A stretch of DNA of 36,834 nt from NCBI GenBank assembly GCA_049999725.1, contig JBNGIS010020607.1, forward strand, positions 1-36,834, given 5' to 3'. Each line of letters starts with the position of its first letter. Within the stretch, counting starts at the first letter, position 1. Below the pieces are notes generated by a model. It saw only the letters and a list, made by a program, of their open reading frames with translations, ran no database searches and had not been told where the DNA came from. Of this stretch, positions 33,381 to 36,834 are shown piece after piece. The position numbers and the translations under genes were made by a program. This stretch comes from Haplomitrium mnioides (lineage: Eukaryota > Marchantiophyta > Haplomitriopsida > Calobryales).

Positions 33381-34504
33381 CTATGGTGCAGACATTCTCA
33401 ATATTTGCCCCACTGTCACATTGGCTGGCATCCTCTGTACATCCAAAGCCATATTATAATCCAAATCTAATTCATCAACTTTTACTCCTTCGAAAGGTAA
33501 GCCAGATCCATCTTTCCTACCTTGATCTTTCCTCATTCTCTCTTCTTCCCTTTCTCTCTGCTTTTCCAATCTTTTTTCATGGTCCCTCTTCTCTTGAAGT
33601 TCTTCCTGCAACTCTCTAGAGACCTCCTTTGAAATATCCTAAAAATACTTAGGATCATTCCTATTGTACTCAAGATCGTTCTTTTCTGCTACTACTACCT
33701 TATGGCTTCCTCTAACTACTTCACCTCCACTTTGTTTCTTCTTTTCCTTGCTCTTACTCCTAGTTTTTACTCTGAACAAGGGAATTTCTATTTCTAGTTC
33801 CTCCACTAGCATCCTCACCTCTAGTTAAGGTGATGGTGGCTCTGCATACTTTACCATCATCTTTGTCCCATGAGGGACTAGACATTCTGCTTCTGTGTGC
33901 TCGGATTTCTTACAATTCTTGCACAATAGTACATATCCCACTGGCCTCCTTGCATGAGGACATGCATTTGGGTAATGATCCAGTGCTCCACAGTTATAGC
34001 ATACTGTAAACCTCCTACCAGCCTATATTGGTACTAATTGAGTTCTTGATGTTGTTGTTGGCATGACCGTCGACTAAATTGTTGGAAAATACGATGTTCC
34101 AAGCACTTGTTGATACTGGACCCTTTCCATTGGTCTTCCTCTACCCTGGGCTACTACATACGCAGGGTACTGCACTAACCTAAGATCAATCATCTGGGGT
34201 TCTTCCTCAACCCAATACGGCGCTTGTACATACATCACAATAGGTGGAGGATACTTACATTCTTGTTCCATATGACCCTCTCTCTTACATCGAGTACACC
34301 AAACATTGCTTCTGAAAGGAGTTGTGGACCTTCTTTTTTTGGTGCTGGCAGCTTGCTTGATCACCATCTGCTCCATTTTCTTTGTCAACTCGTTCATGTC
34401 CTTCTTACCCAGTCTGTACTCTCCTTTCTTCGATCTTGATTTCTTCCTTTCGTCCTCTAAGTCTGAAGAAGACGACGATTCCTCCTCTTCAGATGAACTT
34501 GATT
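33381..34504 (-). pseudogene. C-terminal gag with three CCHC zinc knuckles (element 2)
   Basis: This is the nucleocapsid part of gag, which binds RNA. One frame runs the whole length with stops at 34074 (TAG), about 33826 (TAA), about 33640 (TAG) and 33381 (TAG). It starts with an acidic Ser/Glu stretch (SSSSEEEESSSSSDLEDE), then a basic Lys/Arg region. Three perfect CX2CX4HX4C knuckles follow at 34257-34298, 33960-34001 and 33882-33923. The part at 33390-33610 is a charged Glu/Arg/Lys-rich coiled-coil-like segment leading to the protease. The capsid half is absent; upstream codons (to 34592) come from LTR sequence, so any Met there is accidental. Confidence 0.85.
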
Positions 34505-35309
34505 CCACCAGCAAAAGACACTCAAGCAACTCCTGATATACTCTCCTCTGATGCAACCTGACTAATTTCTTCAACTGGAACCTGCAGAACACTTGCCACC
34601 AGGACCTGATCTCAATTCATTGTTCCACACATATACTGCTCCTTCCAATTTTTCCAAGAGCAGGGGAAAAACCTCACAGACAAACAACAATTGATCTTGA
34701 TTCCTTGAAGCACAAAAATTGTACAATGAGACTAACCAGCAAAACAGAAACTTGCCAATAGGTTTGTACCCCATGTCCTACTCAACTGACAATAACAGTC
34801 ATCCTAGTTCCAAATCAACTAACTTGCTTCTCTACACACTAAGTTTACAATAAGAACTAACAACTCACATATCATTCTTAAGCTAAATAACACTCTTTCA
34901 TTAACTTACTCAGACTTCACTCACCATAAGAACGAATTACTAACAATTGTTCTTATACTAATTTTTGAACTTTCACTAACTCTTTTGTTTCCTTTCCCTT
35001 CAATTTGAACTTTTCAAATTCCTCCAAGTAGTGGTTTCGCCCTTTCCAACTTTTAAACTTTCGGTTCAACTTCCACACCAAAACCACAATAAATCATTGA
35101 TTCGCCATTTAACTTCTCTCCTCGCTCGCCTTTTCTTGTCACACAAAACACCGATAAGTTTTCGTTTCATATATCACTATTTCGCTTCATTGCTATTTTG
35201 CCAATCATCCTTCCGTCGAACTGCTCGGAACTTAACCTTCCTAACCAAGGCTCCCCACTTCATAACCCGAATCGGAACCAATTTAACTAGGGACTCCACT
35301 TCGGATCCC

Positions 35310-35409
35310 NNNNNNNNNNNNNNNNNNNNNNNNNNNNNNNNNNNNNNNNNNNNNNNNNNNNNNNNNNNNNNNNNNNNNNNNNNNNNNNNNNNNNNNNNNN
35401 NNNNNNNNN
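35310..35409. other. Assembly gap (100 N) flanked by two copies of the same 81 bp
   Basis: The 81 bp before the gap (35229-35309) and the 81 bp after it (35410-35490) are versions of the same segment, which occurs once in the left LTR (28018-28098). Confidence 0.97.
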
Positions 35410-36633
35410 AACTTAACCTTCCTAACCAATGCTCCCCACTTCGTAATCCCAATCGAAACCAATTTAACCAGGGACTCCACTTCGGATCCCCACATGGATA
35501 CTCAATAGAAACCCCCTTAACCGGGGTGTCCCACTTTGGAAAACAAATCGGAACCCCCTTAACCGGGGTTCCTTACTTAGGAAGGCAAATTCCTGATGCC
35601 TTCTTCGGACCACGGACTCCCTTTGGACCCTCCTTCCGCTCACTTCCAATTCGTTCTCATTCCCTTAAAATTTTTAATTCTTTCCGATTCAAATAGTTCG
35701 CACAGTAGAATTTCATCGCTGATCACTTCGTCACTGATCTGATGGATTCTTGCTCAATTGACTTTATTTCCACATTTGATTTCGCAGGAAGGGAGTCTTC
35801 ACGACAGGTTGATCAATCGATCCTCCTTTTCCTTCATCCTTTGATTCCAATTTCTTCAATTTCAAATCCTTCATTCAAATCAAGTCGCCTTTCATTCTTT
35901 GTCATTCGAGATTCCAGCGCAGCATTCGATTTCGCAGCACAGTCGAATATTCAAATTTCCAGTGCAGCCTTATTCAATTTGTTGCAACATTCTTTCAACT
36001 GAACAGAACTAGCAAATTGATTATTCTTCAACCATCTCAGCGCCTTGTTCTTTTGTCATTCGCCAAGCCTCTTTCCTTCCAAATTCGCCAGGCTGCTCCT
36101 TTCATTTCAAATCCGATAACAGGGCATCCTTCGAATGCTTCCTCTCAAATCATTTGTCACATTCGTTAGATTTTCCCTCAGCGCAGGACCTTAATCACCT
36201 CCATTCAGATCGAATACAGCAGGTCTTCTTTAATCGCATCATTCCTTTATCTTCCAATGTCTAGCAGGTATTCTCCTCCAAACAAAGACTCTCCTTCGCA
36301 GTCTCTTTCGATCAATCAATCGCAGCTTTCACTGAATTCGCGGGAGCTTGCAGAGATCAGATCGCATCATTCGCCCTTCATTTTTCCATTCATGTACACA
36401 TCCAATCGTCGTTCAAATCATTCACATTTCATCAAGCACAGCAGGCAATTCAACGCAACCTTGCAGAGAAGAGAATCTTTCCCTTCTACAAATCTCCTCA
36501 ATAAGAAAAATCATAGGGGAGGATTCTTCTTGCAGATCGATCCTCCTTCAGAGATCGATCTCCACATTTCTTCCTCGCGAGGGGCATCACACAACGTTCA
36601 TCGTGAGGCTTCTACTTATCTCATAAGCCTTAC

Positions 36634-36658
36634 CCAATGATTCCACACATGTATAAAA
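36634..36658 (+). promoter_or_regulatory. CCAAT and TATA box, right LTR copy
   Basis: CCCAAT is followed by TATAAAA at 36652-36658, with the same spacing and flanks as the left copy (CACATG before, ACCTCCTCC after). It is antisense to gag-pol. Function is not shown. Confidence 0.45.
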
Positions 36659-36834
36659 ACCTCCTCCTCCCTTCTTCTTTAGAGGCATCCCCTCTAAGAG
36701 GTCTAAGGCCACCTGCTTACCATTCTGCCCCTGGACGGACCTAGTTCAAGGCACAAACAGGCAACCTGTCCTCCGATGCACTTCATCTGGATCCTAGGCA
36801 AGCTGTCCATCAACACTAGAATAGCAGTAGATAG

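Larger units (their letters stand above)
27282..36834 (-). mobile_element. Ty3/gypsy element 2, Athila/Tat (non-chromovirus) type
   Basis: Reading right to left: LTR, gag zinc-knuckle part, protease, RT, RNase H, integrase, LTR. Wording such as DFYPLPF, FLDGFYGYNQ, PEDRPKTTFT, VMPFGLCN and the integrase end RVNGSRVKRYYL points to the Athila/Tat branch, which lacks a chromodomain, and none is seen. The coding part shows two frameshifts (near 32920 and 32270) and about ten stops. The LTRs are much closer to each other than element 1 is to a working consensus, so this is the younger insertion. The N-terminal gag, leader and primer-binding site are missing at the 34504/34505 junction. The right LTR continues past the window. 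Confidence 0.87.
34505..36834 (-). repeat. Right LTR (5' LTR) of element 2, cut by the window and by a gap
   Basis: The match to the left LTR starts abruptly at CCACCAGCAAAAGACACTC (27282 and 34505) and continues to the last base, which corresponds to about 29442 on the left, so some 20 bases remain beyond the window. Relative to the left LTR it lacks about 15 bp near 34830 and has an extra copy of an 81-bp segment around the gap. The inner edge (with primer-binding site) is missing because gag is fused directly to LTR sequence. Confidence 0.8.

Noticed and set aside
34505-34592. Met codon at 34592 as the start of gag
   Set aside because: The codons from 34592 to 34505 are LTR sequence shared with 27282-27370, so the start is a by-product of the deletion junction.
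35031-35696. 221-codon frame across the second gap in the right LTR
   Set aside because: It depends on the N run, and the matching left-LTR frame (27820-28116) ends differently. It is LTR sequence.
1-36834. tRNA, rRNA or other structured RNA genes
   Set aside because: No cloverleaf, A/B box pair or rRNA-like segment noticed by reading both strands; a covariance-model search was not possible here.

Overview
The window reads as repeat-dominated, AT-rich intergenic DNA of a land plant with a large genome. A gymnosperm is a reasonable guess from the mix of very old Ty3/gypsy and CACTA remnants, but nothing here fixes the species. I see no intact host gene, no rRNA or tRNA gene and no CRISPR array. 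Every recognisable protein is a decayed transposable-element protein. There are two 100-base assembly gaps (25609-25708 and 35310-35409).

Layout. (1) 1-2925, + strand: a truncated Ty3/gypsy element, chromovirus-like, running from the end of protease through reverse transcriptase, RNase H and integrase, with several TGA stops and no visible LTR. (2) About 2930-7659: roughly 50 degenerate copies of a 92-bp tandem repeat, with one internal 337-bp duplication that is out of register. (3) About 7663-20319: a large En/Spm-type (CACTA) DNA transposon, here called copy A. Its edges carry dense GTCATTT/AAATGAC subterminal motifs, and inside is a broken TNP2 transposase followed by DUF4218-like and DUF4216-like blocks in the usual order. 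A candidate 5'-truncated LINE sits in its upstream half, between 16-bp direct repeats. (4) 20313-25200: copy B, a second, end-truncated relative of copy A's internal part that abuts copy A's right terminus. (5) 25201-27281: AT-rich and unassigned DNA with an assembly gap, a 52-bp tandem repeat carrying CG-rich palindromes, and an (ACT)n microsatellite. (6) 27282-36834: a minus-strand Ty3/gypsy element of the Athila/Tat type between two long direct repeats (LTRs). Its 5' LTR is fused directly into gag, and the right LTR contains the second gap and runs off the window.

These parts do not form a pathway. They are successive insertions, tandem expansions and deletions. I found no convincing new biological system. 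The most useful leads are the 92-bp array and its junctions, the CACTA/CACTA abutment with an apparent empty site for the LINE-like insertion, a CCAAT/TATA pair in the LTR on the strand opposite gag-pol, three zinc knuckles in one gag, and an assembly gap flanked by two copies of the same 81 bp.
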